Notes: a model not told the origin generated them from the sequence alone. A DNA stretch of 64,000 nt from Clostridiales bacterium (GCA_015056145.1 SVGY01000001.1:62001-126000), one strand, 5' to 3'. Numbered from the stretch's first letter, positions 53,512 to 62,270 are shown. Numbers and translations: made by a program.

Positions 53512-55145
53512 TCCCAAATATGCAGAAACGGAGAAATAAATTGAAACCTAAAAAAGCACCGAAAACAAAAAAAGAAAAACGTTCCCGGAAGATAAAACCC
53601 CCAAGGCTTGACCGTTTTCATCACCATGTACGGGATTCTCTGACAGAAAAATGGAGGGAGTCCCTGGCTTCTGTGCTGCCTGTTGTACTCATCGTGCTGG
53701 CATTGTGCTTTGTATTTGTCCCTGCGCCCGTGAGCGCCTTGCTGGGTTTCCTGCTGGGCGGCGTGATGCTGATTGTTGGGATGGGGTTGTTTACCCTGGG
53801 TACCGATCTGGCCATGACTCCCATCGGCGAAGAAGTGGGCGTTTCCATTACCCGCAGCAAAAAACTGTGGTTGATTTTGCTTATTGCCTTTCTGGTAGGC
53901 CTTGTGGTGACCATTTCAGAGCCGGATTTGCAGGTGCTGGCCCAGCAGGTTCCGGGAATCCCGAATATGACGCTGATTCTGATGGTTGCGCTGGGTGTGG
54001 GTGTATTTCTGGTGCTGTCTTTTTTGCGCATCCTCTTCCGCATCCGGATGTCTGTTTTGCTTTTGATCTGCTATGCCGCCGTATTTATTCTGGCCATCTT
54101 CGTTCCGAAAAACTTTTTAGCGGTGGCCTTTGATTCCGGCGGTGTGACCACCGGCCCCATGACAGTGCCTTTTATTATGGCGCTGGGTCTGGGCGTCAGT
54201 TCCATCCGTAGCGATAAAAATGCTGAAAACGACTCCTTTGGTCTGGTGGCATTATCTTCTGTGGGGCCCATCCTCGCTGTAATGATTCTCAGCCTGATCT
54301 ACCGCCCGGAAGACGCTGCCTATACCGGCGCCGTGTTGCCGGATGTGGCCGATACCCGTTCCATGACGATGCTGTTCCTAGAATCCCTCCCCCATTATTT
54401 TGCGGAGGTGGGCATAGCGCTTGCTCCCATAATTGTTTTCTTTGTACTGTTCCAGATTTTTGCCCTGCACCTGCCCCGGCGCCAGGTGGTACGCATCATT
54501 GCCGGTATTGTATATACCTACCTTGGCCTGTCGCTGTTCCTGACAGGCGTAAACGTGGGTTTTATGCCCATGGGCAGCTATCTTGGTCAGGCCCTTGCCT
54601 CCCACTCCATGCGCTGGGTGCTTGTACCCATTGGCATGCTGATGGGCTACTTCGTTGTGTCTGCCGAGCCTGCGGTGCATGTGCTCAGCAAACAGGTATA
54701 CGAAGTGAGTGCAGGCGTTATTTCCCCAAAAGCATTGATGACCAGCCTGAGCGCAGGCGTGTCGGTGTCCGTGGGGCTTGCTATGCTGCGTGTGCTGACG
54801 GGCCTCAACATACTGTGGCTGCTGGTGCCCGGATATGTCATCAGCCTTGTGATGATGCTCTTCGTGCCCCCTATTTACACCTCCATTGCCTTTGACTCCG
54901 GCGGCGTAGCCTCCGGCCCCATGACCGCCACCTTCCTGCTTCCATTTGCCATGGGCGCATGCGTAGCCCTTGGCGGCAATGTGACTACCGATGCCTTCGG
55001 TGTGGTAGCCATGGTGGCCATGACGCCCCTTATCACCATACAGATTCTTGGACTTATCAGCAAGATCAGGGTGAAAAGGAGCGTTGCACAAGCGCCTGTA
55101 CTGCCCGAAGCACAGGAAGAAATCATCGAAGAGATTATCGAGTAA
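53508..55145 (+). CDS. DUF1538 membrane protein with two repeats, likely transporter
   Basis: 545 residues; GTG start overlapping the previous stop by 4 bp. A TTG at 53541 with GGAG upstream is a real alternative. A strongly basic N-terminal tail (1-45) leads into about twelve membrane helices. Two DUF1538 halves are obvious: AFDSGGVTTGPMTVPF pairs with AFDSGGVASGPMTATF, and ISEPDLQVLAQQV with SAEPAVHVLSKQV. The conserved FDSGGV-GPM motif inside a membrane segment suggests a substrate or ion path. The C-terminus is acidic. Substrate unknown. The PII-like gene downstream suggests control by a nitrogen or energy signal. Confidence 0.85.
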   Translation: MIPNMQKRRNKLKPKKAPKTKKEKRSRKIKPPRLDRFHHHVRDSLTEKWRESLASVLPVVLIVLALCFVFVPAPVSALLGFLLGGVMLIVGMGLFTLGTDLAMTPIGEEVGVSITRSKKLWLILLIAFLVGLVVTISEPDLQVLAQQVPGIPNMTLILMVALGVGVFLVLSFLRILFRIRMSVLLLICYAAVFILAIFVPKNFLAVAFDSGGVTTGPMTVPFIMALGLGVSSIRSDKNAENDSFGLVALSSVGPILAVMILSLIYRPEDAAYTGAVLPDVADTRSMTMLFLESLPHYFAEVGIALAPIIVFFVLFQIFALHLPRRQVVRIIAGIVYTYLGLSLFLTGVNVGFMPMGSYLGQALASHSMRWVLVPIGMLMGYFVVSAEPAVHVLSKQVYEVSAGVISPKALMTSLSAGVSVSVGLAMLRVLTGLNILWLLVPGYVISLVMMLFVPPIYTSIAFDSGGVASGPMTATFLLPFAMGACVALGGNVTTDAFGVVAMVAMTPLITIQILGLISKIRVKRSVAQAPVLPEAQEEIIEEIIE

Positions 55146-55167
55146 TGCCGCAAAAGGAGAGAACATT

Positions 55168-55866
55168 ATGTACGACCTTTGTCTGCTTAACGTAATCGTT
55201 CCCCGGGATGAAAGCGAGCAGCTGAACGCCTTCTGGGAAATGCACAAAATTGGCGCATACACCAGCCTGTTGTGCAACGGAACCGCAACAAAATCCCTGC
55301 TGGACCTGATGGGTCTGGAAAACACAGAAAAAACCCTTTCCTACGTTATGACAAGCAATGCAAACGCAAAAAGACTGATGCAAGCCATGGTAAGTCAGCT
55401 TGGTCTGGATATGCCCGGCAGCGGCGTTGCCTTCTCGGTACCCATTGGCAGCGTGGCGGGTTCCAGCAGTCTGAATTTTATGACCCACAATCAGGATATC
55501 ATTTTGGAAGAGGTGAAAAAGGACATGTCCTATCTTTACGAGCTGATTATTGCCATAGTGAACCGTGGCCATGTGGATGATGTAATGGATGCGGCCCGAG
55601 AAGCCGGAGCCATGGGCGGAACAGTGCTTCATGCCAAAGGAACCAACAAAGGCCAGGAAAACCAGTTTTTCGGCATGTCCATTGCCGACGAAAAGGAAAT
55701 GCTGCTGATCCTTTCCACCGCAGAGCAGCGCAAAACCATCATGCGCAGCATCATGGACAAGGCAGGCATCCACAGCCCTGCCCACACCGTGATGTTCTCC
55801 CTGCCCGTAAGCAGTGTTGCCGGCCTTAAGAGCATCATGATCGCCGCAGGAGAGATCGAAGAATGA
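55168..55866 (+). CDS. Tandem PII-like regulatory protein
   Basis: 232 residues from ATG 55168 (AAAGGAG upstream). Two PII-like ferredoxin folds in one chain. The first starts YDLCLLNVIVPRDESEQL and ends VAFSVPIGSVAG; the second starts YELIIAIVNRGHVDDVMDAAREAGAMGGTVLHAKG and ends VMFSLPVSSVAG. The second half keeps the GG-TVLHAKGT segment of the PII T-loop base. PII proteins bind ATP/ADP and 2-oxoglutarate and gate transporters such as AmtB. Its position 22 bp after the DUF1538 gene points to that protein as target. Confidence 0.85.
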   Translation: MYDLCLLNVIVPRDESEQLNAFWEMHKIGAYTSLLCNGTATKSLLDLMGLENTEKTLSYVMTSNANAKRLMQAMVSQLGLDMPGSGVAFSVPIGSVAGSSSLNFMTHNQDIILEEVKKDMSYLYELIIAIVNRGHVDDVMDAAREAGAMGGTVLHAKGTNKGQENQFFGMSIADEKEMLLILSTAEQRKTIMRSIMDKAGIHSPAHTVMFSLPVSSVAGLKSIMIAAGEIEE

Positions 55867-55893
55867 TCTCTGCCAGCTGATCTGCTGCACAGC

Positions 55894-55932
55894 TAACCCC
55901 CTCCGCAGGATATACCGCTGCGGAGGGGGTTA
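55894..55932. repeat. 14-bp hairpin between convergent genes
   Basis: TAACCCCCTCCGCA (55894-55907) / TGCGGAGGGGGTTA (55919-55932). Very stable but without a T-run, so it may halt or stabilise RNA rather than be a standard terminator. Confidence 0.7.
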
Positions 55933-55950
55933 ACTGTTATTGGGAACTGT

Positions 55951-56526
55951 TTACATTTGACTGCTCAACAAATCGAATTGTCGGATTTGGATGCATTCTT
56001 TTCCCTCAAAGGTGAAAGCGACGATCCAGGGCATTACATCCTTGATCCTTGCAAAATCTGCATAACCAAAGGATTTATCATAATGGTTTATGATGGTGCT
56101 CAATGCGGTGCCATGGCTTCCCACAACGATGTTTTGCCCCTTATACTTAGTCAGGATATGCTCCAGGGCAAGGATATTTCGCCTTTGAACTTCCTCGAGG
56201 CATTCGCCGTCAAAAAGTTTGTAATGAAAATTTTCCCATTGCCGTTGACAGAAAGACTGAAAATCCTCGAGCCAGCCGTCAGCCACCTTGCGTTCACGAA
56301 AAGCATCCAGGGTAATGACGGGAAGATTGTTCCTTTCCGCAAAATCACTGACTGTATCCACCGCTCTTTTGTATGGGCTTGAAAAAACCAGGCCAATATC
56401 CTTATCCATCAGGAAATCAGAAACGAGTTTTCTGTCTTTCAGCCCCTTCTCAGAAAGCTCTCTTGTTGCGTCGTCATGATTGTCGCAATTGGGCTGTGCA
56501 TGCCGCACAAAATAGACTGTGGTCAT
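55951..56526 (-). CDS. Histidine phosphatase (phosphoglycerate mutase-like) family protein
   Basis: 191 residues. The phosphate pocket is VYFVRHAQPNCDN (catalytic His in RHA), with SSPYKRAVDTVSDFAER, the Glu in FRERKVADGW and the late His in VVGSHGTALSTIINHY. The family includes sugar-phosphate and nucleotide phosphatases; the replacement of RHG by RHA and the short length argue against a true glycolytic mutase. Lies 59 bp downstream of the GH2 gene on the same strand. Confidence 0.88.
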   Translation of the reverse strand: MTTVYFVRHAQPNCDNHDDATRELSEKGLKDRKLVSDFLMDKDIGLVFSSPYKRAVDTVSDFAERNNLPVITLDAFRERKVADGWLEDFQSFCQRQWENFHYKLFDGECLEEVQRRNILALEHILTKYKGQNIVVGSHGTALSTIINHYDKSFGYADFARIKDVMPWIVAFTFEGKECIQIRQFDLLSSQM

Positions 56527-56585
56527 GAACTTTTCCTCGTTCCTTCAGAGTTTTCCTGTATTTTCCAGCCGGCTCAGGCGTTTGG

Positions 56586-59255
56586 TCAGTGCACATTTTC
56601 CAAAGCCCAGCGACCCAGCGAAGCAGCAAATGCCTTGATTTCCACATCCTGTGCCGCCTGCCACAGTTTTGCAGACAGATGAAGATAACCGTCCTTGTGA
56701 TAAAGAATGCCGAAACGCTTGCAGCGTTCCACATTATCAATCATCTCCACCACCGGTTCGCTGCCGCCGTCCACTTCCTCCAGATGAGCAGTTTTCAGGA
56801 TACGGTACCAGAGAGGGGTCGTATATGTATCCGCAGGGAAACCGCTGAGTTCCGGAGCTTCGTTACGAATGCACAGACCAAGCGTACCCACAGGCACAGG
56901 GCGATTCATGCTTTCCGAGATGGAACGGAACATGGGATAGCACCAGAAGTCGCTGCAATATTCAGCAGGCAGTTTACCTTCCCCGTCCGGGATCACGATC
57001 ACAGGCCCGTCAAGCTTCACTGCTTCTGCCACGTTCGCTGCAAAGGCAATATTTCCTTCTGGCAGCTTTATTCCTTTTTCTGTAATGCTGATTTCTGCAT
57101 CAGGCAAATACCAGAGGGGGTAAGTATTTTCGCATTCGTACTCCGTTTCCAGACGAACCTCCAGCCGTACAGGCCGCTTTACTTCAAAACCGTCAAAACG
57201 GCATGTGCCGCACCGCCACAGTCTGCCGCCATCAGAGTTCGCAAAAAGCTCCCGTGCCTGTATTTCCTCCCCTTCCATCCACAGCGAGCAGCGTACTTTT
57301 TCATGCTTCACTCCAGGGCGGGTTTCGGAAATAACAACATCAAAAACGATCTCCTGTCCAGCCTCGATCACAAATCTTTCAAACTTGGCCAGCACATTCA
57401 CCGGGCCGCAGAATTGTCTCCATTCTTCAGGCGCAATCAGCCCTTTGCTTTCCATAAAAGCGTTCAGCACACCCACCAATGCGGTGCCCTGGCCGGTAAA
57501 ATCCTGAAGATCCAGCAGCTGGAAACCGCTGAGTTCCCGGGAGCGAAGCGCCGTCTCAATTTCCCGGCGATAGCAATCCACCGCAAGCTTTCCTGCAGAA
57601 TGGAAGAAGCGTTTCCAGTCCTTATACAAACCGGCTTTCTGAAGCCTCGCCCGGAAGATCTCATAATTTCTGGGTTTCAAGGGGCCGGTATAGAGGGACA
57701 TTTCATCAAAATCGGGATAAAACTCATATTGCCCCACTTCGTGGGAAATAACCGGCACTTCAGGGATCAGCTCGCCGGCATTATCGCCCTCCACTTCCCT
57801 GACGCCTGTGCCGTACTGGATCAGCCTTTTGCCTGCCTCCATAGCCGCAGCCGAAAGAGTTCCTGGGACCAGCATATCGTCATAATCCCGCACCGATTCC
57901 GGCTCGGTGGTCTGGACGATGCCCTGAGGTGCATCACACATGGCGTAGGAGCCCCGGAAAAGCCGGTCACGGCTCAGACGTACGCCCACAAAAACATCCT
58001 CTTCCTCAAGAACCCTCGGCACAAACTGGAAATTGTTGGAACCGCTGGTGTAGAGCTTATCCGGATCGAAAGCCCGGTAATGATTGAGCATATCATTCAT
58101 GGCCTTTTCGCTGCCCCAGAGCTCGTTGCCCAGGGAAAGCATCATAAAAGATGGATGATGGCCAAACTCCGCAAGAATGCGGAATCCTTCTTCGATCAGG
58201 TATTCCCGCTCCCGGGCATCGTGGCCCTCCTCCCCTTCTACGGTGATGGTTCCCCAGAAGGGCAGCTCCGGTTCCATGCAGATACCCAGCCTGTCTGCAG
58301 CGGTAAAGGCTGCATCCGGCGGGCAGCAGGTATGGAAACGGTAGTGATTGATGCCGTACTCCTTCGCCCTGCCAAGAATCCGCATCCAGCTGTCCACAGC
58401 CGTGGGGGGATAACCTGTCAGCGGATGGATAAGACCATCATGCTTGCCCCGGAGGAAAACCGGGCTGCCATTGAGCAAAAGCTCCCTCCCCCGGGTAGAA
58501 AACCTGCGCATGCCAAAGATACGCTCTGCACGATCCTCTCCCACAGTTATCTCAAGGCGGTGCAAGGCGGGCCTGAACTCGCTCCAGGTTTCCAGGGGTT
58601 GAGCGAAGACATGCTCCGTTTCCAAAAGTCCGTTTTCAAAGGATGCGACCCACGTTTCCGCATCATCAACGGCAAAAATGGCGCTGCCGTTCTGCACTCC
58701 GGTCAACTCCGCCCTCACCCGGAGGGAGTTGTTTTCCAGGTCGGGAAAAAGCTGCACCTGTTTAAAATAGGCCTGGCAAAAGGAAAGGGAGATTTCTCCT
58801 GTGATGCCATTCCAATTGGACTGGGTATCCGGCGAGGTCATATGCCCGCCACGGGTGGGATAGCCCGTATTATCCACACAGATGCGCAGTGTGTGCACAC
58901 CGGCGCTTAAAACCCCAAGGCTGTATACATGGCTGGTGCAAAGGCTGTTCCTCTCCCCCATTTTCCTTTCGTCCAGCCATACACGGCTGATGCGGGTACG
59001 CTCGAGGGTGAGAAAGGCGGGAATGCCTGCCAGATCCTCCTGAAGAATAAAACTGCGCTCAAACCAAGCCTTGCCTTCAAAACGGAATGCATCCGTCAGA
59101 TAACCCTCCGGTTTTTCCGGATTGGGTCTGCCCAGCCCTGCAGCTGATGTGGTGGAGGGCAAAACGATCTCCATGGGAAACTCTGCCGGTTTGTCGCCTG
59201 TGTTTTCTTCATCCATCCAAAGCTTCCATACTCCGCTCAGATCCATTTTTTTCAT
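56586..59255 (-). CDS. Glycoside hydrolase family 2 protein
   Basis: 889 residues from ATG 59255, behind GAAGGGGA. Jelly-roll sugar-binding domain first (about 1-180; WFERSFILQEDLAGIPAFL), an Ig-like sandwich, a TIM barrel (about 280-600), then C-terminal beta domains. The acid/base is E378 in LSLGNELWG; the likely nucleophile is E506 in VISHEVGQYEF. No signal peptide, so the enzyme works on imported oligosaccharides. GH2 covers beta-galactosidase, beta-mannosidase, beta-glucuronidase and others; the barrel motifs do not allow a firm choice, although uronate genes elsewhere in the window make glucuronidase worth testing. Confidence 0.88.
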   Translation of the reverse strand: MKKMDLSGVWKLWMDEENTGDKPAEFPMEIVLPSTTSAAGLGRPNPEKPEGYLTDAFRFEGKAWFERSFILQEDLAGIPAFLTLERTRISRVWLDERKMGERNSLCTSHVYSLGVLSAGVHTLRICVDNTGYPTRGGHMTSPDTQSNWNGITGEISLSFCQAYFKQVQLFPDLENNSLRVRAELTGVQNGSAIFAVDDAETWVASFENGLLETEHVFAQPLETWSEFRPALHRLEITVGEDRAERIFGMRRFSTRGRELLLNGSPVFLRGKHDGLIHPLTGYPPTAVDSWMRILGRAKEYGINHYRFHTCCPPDAAFTAADRLGICMEPELPFWGTITVEGEEGHDAREREYLIEEGFRILAEFGHHPSFMMLSLGNELWGSEKAMNDMLNHYRAFDPDKLYTSGSNNFQFVPRVLEEEDVFVGVRLSRDRLFRGSYAMCDAPQGIVQTTEPESVRDYDDMLVPGTLSAAAMEAGKRLIQYGTGVREVEGDNAGELIPEVPVISHEVGQYEFYPDFDEMSLYTGPLKPRNYEIFRARLQKAGLYKDWKRFFHSAGKLAVDCYRREIETALRSRELSGFQLLDLQDFTGQGTALVGVLNAFMESKGLIAPEEWRQFCGPVNVLAKFERFVIEAGQEIVFDVVISETRPGVKHEKVRCSLWMEGEEIQARELFANSDGGRLWRCGTCRFDGFEVKRPVRLEVRLETEYECENTYPLWYLPDAEISITEKGIKLPEGNIAFAANVAEAVKLDGPVIVIPDGEGKLPAEYCSDFWCYPMFRSISESMNRPVPVGTLGLCIRNEAPELSGFPADTYTTPLWYRILKTAHLEEVDGGSEPVVEMIDNVERCKRFGILYHKDGYLHLSAKLWQAAQDVEIKAFAASLGRWALENVH

Positions 59256-59312
59256 ATCGATATCCCCTTCTTTTGCTGTATGTTCTGTGGGGCAAAATTT
59301 TATCTGCATGTA

Positions 59313-59341
59313 AGTATATCACAGGGAAAAAACTGTTGCAA
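59313..59341 (-). promoter_or_regulatory. Promoter of the GH2 gene
   Basis: Minus-strand -35 TTGCAA (59336-59341), 17-bp spacer, -10 TATACT (59313-59318). Confidence 0.7.
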
Positions 59342-59380
59342 CGGAGGACAAAAGCATTATTATGCAGCCGACATAAAGAA

Positions 59381-59584
59381 AAACCGCCTGGCGGCGGTTT
59401 CTGGCTGTCAAAAAATGCGCAGGGTGCAGGGGGATCATCCCCCTGTCGGGTGTGGGCAGAGCCCACATTCCTTGTGCCGCAGCACTTTCAAGAAAGCACA
59501 GCGAGCACCGAAGGTGCAAGATTTGCGGCTTTGACTGACAAGAATGAGGTTTTTCCACAAGCTGAAACCGCCTGGCGGCGGTTT
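59381..59584. repeat. Hairpin-rich intergenic element bounded by a 20-bp direct repeat
   Basis: This fills most of the 331-bp gap between the GH2 and XRE genes. The same 20-mer, AAACCGCCTGGCGGCGGTTT, stands at 59381-59400 and 59565-59584; each copy is an 8-bp hairpin with a TGGC loop. Between them are CAGGGGG-ATCAT-CCCCCTG (with near-perfect pairing), TGTGGGC-AGA-GCCCACA, CTTTC-AA-GAAAG and GCACC-GAA-GGTGC. It has no open frame with a ribosome-binding site. It looks like a non-autonomous dispersed repeat (MITE/REP-like) rather than a regulatory leader. Confidence 0.7.
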
Positions 59585-59586
59585 TA

Positions 59587-60180
59587 TCACAATTTCAGAT
59601 CAAATTGCATCAGCCCGTGACGGCTGCAATGGAAAATCAGCTTTCCACGCCTGAACTGCGGCATGCGCAAAGCTGCGTCCTGTTCGGGGTACAGCTTGAT
59701 AAACAGCATACGATCATAGCTCATCCAGGCTGCGAAGGTGATAAAGTGCTCCTTGGTCATTTCGTGGGGAAAGGTAATGTAGAGCTCATCCTCCATGGGT
59801 TCTATGGCAGGCATATGGTCAGCGTCAGGGCTTGCGGGTTTCAGCGGATTAAGGGGACGCCCGCAGCAAATCCTTTCGCCACCGCCTGTTGCCGTCATCA
59901 AATTGCCGCACACAGGGCACAGGTAAAACTGCAATCGTCTCATGTTGCCACCATCCCTTCTGTTTTCTTTCAGTCCATCGCCAAGAAATACGCTTGCCTC
60001 TACGGAAAAAACGCTGCAAAGGCTTTTGATAAGGGAAATATCCGGGCAACCCTGCGCCCGTTCCCATTTGGAAACCGCTTTATCGGTAACGCCGATCTTT
60101 TCCGCAAGCGCAGCCTGGGTCAACCCCTTTTCCTTGCGCAGCCTTCGGATCAATTGGCCGGTTTTTTCAGCATCCACCAT
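59587..60180 (-). CDS. XRE-family regulator fused to a desulfoferrodoxin-like domain
   Basis: 197 residues from ATG 60180 (GGGAGGG upstream). HTH_3 at about 7-62 (LIRRLRKEKGLTQAALAEKIGVTD). Residues 82-115 match desulforedoxin: C88, C91, C105 and C106 in YLCPVCGN and ERICCGRPL, a rubredoxin-type Fe(Cys)4 site. Residues 120-195 match the superoxide-reductase domain: H122, H139, H145, C185 and H188 in DHMPAI, FPHEMTKEHF and FHCSRHG. All expected ligands of both iron centres are present. It is probably a sensor of superoxide, oxygen or iron acting on an unknown regulon. It ends 2 bp from the repeat element. Confidence 0.85.
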   Translation of the reverse strand: MVDAEKTGQLIRRLRKEKGLTQAALAEKIGVTDKAVSKWERAQGCPDISLIKSLCSVFSVEASVFLGDGLKENRRDGGNMRRLQFYLCPVCGNLMTATGGGERICCGRPLNPLKPASPDADHMPAIEPMEDELYITFPHEMTKEHFITFAAWMSYDRMLFIKLYPEQDAALRMPQFRRGKLIFHCSRHGLMQFDLKL

Positions 60181-60292
60181 GCGCCCCTCCCTTTCAATGT
60201 TTGCATAAAGGATAACATGCTCTGCCATGCTGCGCAACCGACGCTCCGTAGAAAAAACGCCCCGGTATAAACCGGAGCGCATGCGTGCAATC

Positions 60293-61141
60293 TCACTTAT
60301 TGCGGATGACAACTTCCCCATTGCATTCCATAACAGGATCCTCTGAAACGATCTCCCCGATGCTGTCGGCGACGATTCTGCCGCTGCGGGGGTTTTTCAC
60401 AGAGATCACATGGCCCCGGATATCCGCCTCCACATCGGAATACTCAAAGGAAAGATCTGCGCCTTCCATGGTGCAATTGATCAGCCGAAGATTTTTGCAG
60501 TAGCAAAGGGGCTGTGTGCCACTGATTTTGCAATTGACCAGCGTGAGCCCTTCGGAGAACCAGCCCAGATATTCGCCCTTTACCTCGCTGTCCTCCACCG
60601 TAACATTTTTGGCGTGCCAGAAAGCATCCTTGGTATCCAAGCGGCTGTGGGTGATGCGAAGATTTTCCACATACTGAAAGGAATATTTTCCGCTCATGCG
60701 CACATGGTCAAGGGAAATGTTCCTGCTGTCCAGAAAAAGATACTCAGCAGTGATTTCACTGTCCACAAGGGTGATGTTATCGGACTTCCATCCAAACTCC
60801 GGAGAGATGATATTGCAATTGCTCAGGTGGATATTGCTGCATTCCCGTACCGCTTTGATACCGTGAAGGCGGCTTCCCCTGATCCTGCCGTCAGCAGCAT
60901 ACCAGATGGCAGCCCGGGTTTTATCATCCATGCGGCTGTTAACAAGAGTGAAACCCTTCACATGCCAAAGTGGATACCGCAGGGAAAAACTGCTGTTTTC
61001 CACATAAATGTTCCGGGCCTCCTTCAGCACGGATTCACCGTCTGCCGGGCCGGCAAAGGTGCAGTTTATCACCGATGCGTCTTTCAGATTGTACAATGCA
61101 CGTTCTTCATCAAAAACCTGGGAAATAATCTGATTATCCAT
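60293..61141 (-). CDS. DUF3737 family right-handed beta-helix protein
   Basis: 282 residues from ATG 61141 (GGAGG upstream). Repeating beta-helix rungs with the pattern xxNIxLxNCxI: SNIHLSNCNI, DNITLVDSEI, RNISLDHVRM, ENLRITHSRL, KNVTVEDSEV, KNLRLINCTM. The N-terminal FDEERALYNLKDASVINCTF and PLWHVKGFTLVNSRMD are typical of DUF3737. It has no signal peptide. Found in many gut Bacillota, and no activity is established; the shape resembles pectin-lyase folds but no catalytic residues can be identified. Confidence 0.88.
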   Translation of the reverse strand: MDNQIISQVFDEERALYNLKDASVINCTFAGPADGESVLKEARNIYVENSSFSLRYPLWHVKGFTLVNSRMDDKTRAAIWYAADGRIRGSRLHGIKAVRECSNIHLSNCNIISPEFGWKSDNITLVDSEITAEYLFLDSRNISLDHVRMSGKYSFQYVENLRITHSRLDTKDAFWHAKNVTVEDSEVKGEYLGWFSEGLTLVNCKISGTQPLCYCKNLRLINCTMEGADLSFEYSDVEADIRGHVISVKNPRSGRIVADSIGEIVSEDPVMECNGEVVIRNK

Positions 61142-61234
61142 GAAGTTCCTCCAAATAATATCAACATAGACGAACTTCGATATTGTAACACATATCAGCA
61201 TGAAAAGAAAGGGGCAATAGGTAACAAAAGGAAT

Positions 61235-61798
61235 TTATCCGTCTATAGAAGTAAGAATGTACTGGCAGGCTTGCAAAATGCGCTCTGCATTGACATCGGG
61301 AGCTGTCTGTCCATCCATTTCCAGAAGGGGACAATCCAGTTGCAGCCCGATACTTCGGTGCACCTCCAGGCTCATAGAGCCGCCGCCTTTTTCGTAGCTG
61401 GCATTATCCGCAAGGAAGTGGCAATGTTCCTCGTACATATCACCGCCGGGAAGAATCCGCTGCCCGAATTGTTCCAGTTCACGCTGATGTACACGGGCCA
61501 GCCTGATATCAGGCGGTGCAAGCAGCAATACAGCCATATGAATCAATGGCGCAAAATGATGAACGATGCTGTCCATGGAGCCGGCAAGAACAAAATGTGC
61601 TTCTTTTGAAACCGCTGCGGAAATCCGAGCGATTCTTTCTTCCCGGGAATAGAGGGCTGTAAAGGGAACTGGCGTATCCTTTCGCCAGATGTAATCATCA
61701 ATATCCACGCAGGGCCAGTTCAGCCTTTTGGCCAAACAGCGGGCCAAAGTGGTTTTTCCGGAACCGGAAGGACCGAAAATGAAAATACCGGTGGACAT
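61235..61798 (-). CDS. Small P-loop nucleoside/shikimate-kinase-like protein
   Basis: 187 residues from ATG 61798, which has GGGGAGGAG upstream; longer in-frame extension runs into the tRNA-Gly gene and is rejected. Walker A FGPSGSGKTTLARCLAKRL, then VDIDDYIW, where kinases of the shikimate or cytidylate type hold the substrate Asp. An Arg pair in the lid region (RVHQREL) fits. The phosphate acceptor is unknown. Lies just past the tRNA terminator. Confidence 0.8.
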   Translation of the reverse strand: MSTGIFIFGPSGSGKTTLARCLAKRLNWPCVDIDDYIWRKDTPVPFTALYSREERIARISAAVSKEAHFVLAGSMDSIVHHFAPLIHMAVLLLAPPDIRLARVHQRELEQFGQRILPGGDMYEEHCHFLADNASYEKGGGSMSLEVHRSIGLQLDCPLLEMDGQTAPDVNAERILQACQYILTSIDG

Positions 61799-61834
61799 GT
61801 TCTCCTCCCCTTTGCTGATTTTTTTGCGAAAAAC

Positions 61835-61864
61835 AAAAAACATCATGAACGAATCGTCATGATG
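61835..61864 (-). terminator. Terminator of the tRNA operon
   Basis: 8-bp stem CATCATGA (61841-61848) / TCATGATG (61857-61864), followed on the minus strand by TTTTTTGTTTTT. Confidence 0.85.
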
Positions 61865-61869
61865 CTTTA

Positions 61870-61943
61870 TGGAGCGGGTGATGGGAATCGAACCCACGTA
61901 TCCAGCTTGGAAGGCTGGCGCTCTACCATTGAGTTACACCCGC
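61870..61943 (-). tRNA. tRNA-Gly (anticodon TCC)
   Basis: Cloverleaf with acceptor GCGGGTG/CACCCGC, D-arm, anticodon stem CCAGC/GCTGG around loop CTTCCAA, T-loop GTTCGATTC, U at the discriminator and an encoded CCA end. Confidence 0.97.
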
Positions 61944-61984
61944 CTGTTCAAGGGGTTTGAGCCATACCCGGCAATCAAGGAAAG

Positions 61985-62059
61985 TGGAGCGGTAGACGGG
62001 ATTCGGACCCGCGACATCCACCTTGGCAAGGTGGCACTCTACCACTGAGCTACTACCGC
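61985..62059 (-). tRNA. tRNA-Gly (anticodon GCC)
   Basis: Acceptor GCGGTAG/CTACCGC, anticodon stem CCACC/GGTGG around loop TTGCCAA, T-loop GTCCGAATC, discriminator U, CCA encoded. Confidence 0.97.
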
Positions 62060-62084
62060 ACGTTCCACAAATGCAGGAAGGCAA

Positions 62085-62168
62085 TGGTGCGGACGAAGAG
62101 ACTCGAACTCTTACGCCTCTCGGCACCAGATCCTAAGTCTGGCGCGTCTGCCATTCCGCCACGCCCGC
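62085..62168 (-). tRNA. tRNA-Leu (anticodon TAG)
   Basis: Class II tRNA of 84 nt with a long variable arm; acceptor GCGGGCG/CGTCCGC (one G-U), anticodon stem CCAGA/TCTGG around loop CTTAGGA, discriminator A, CCA encoded. Confidence 0.97.
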
Positions 62169-62194
62169 AGATCGACCTGTTCCACAAGAGAAAC

Positions 62195-62270
62195 TGGTGA
62201 CCCATCGGAGATTCGAACTCCGGACACCCTGATTAAAAGTCAGGTGCTCTGCCAACTGAGCTAATGGGTC
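62195..62270 (-). tRNA. tRNA-Lys (anticodon TTT)
   Basis: Acceptor GACCCAT/ATGGGTC, anticodon loop CTTTTAA, T-loop GTTCGAATC, discriminator A, CCA encoded. First of the four-gene minus-strand tRNA transcript. Confidence 0.97.

Noticed and set aside
56589-58910. 773-codon open frame antisense to the GH2 gene
   Set aside because: Shadow frame; the GH2 sense gene has promoter, start and catalytic motifs.
61799-61897. N-terminal extension of the small kinase
   Set aside because: It would translate through the tRNA terminator and into tRNA-Gly; the internal ATG has a much better ribosome-binding site.
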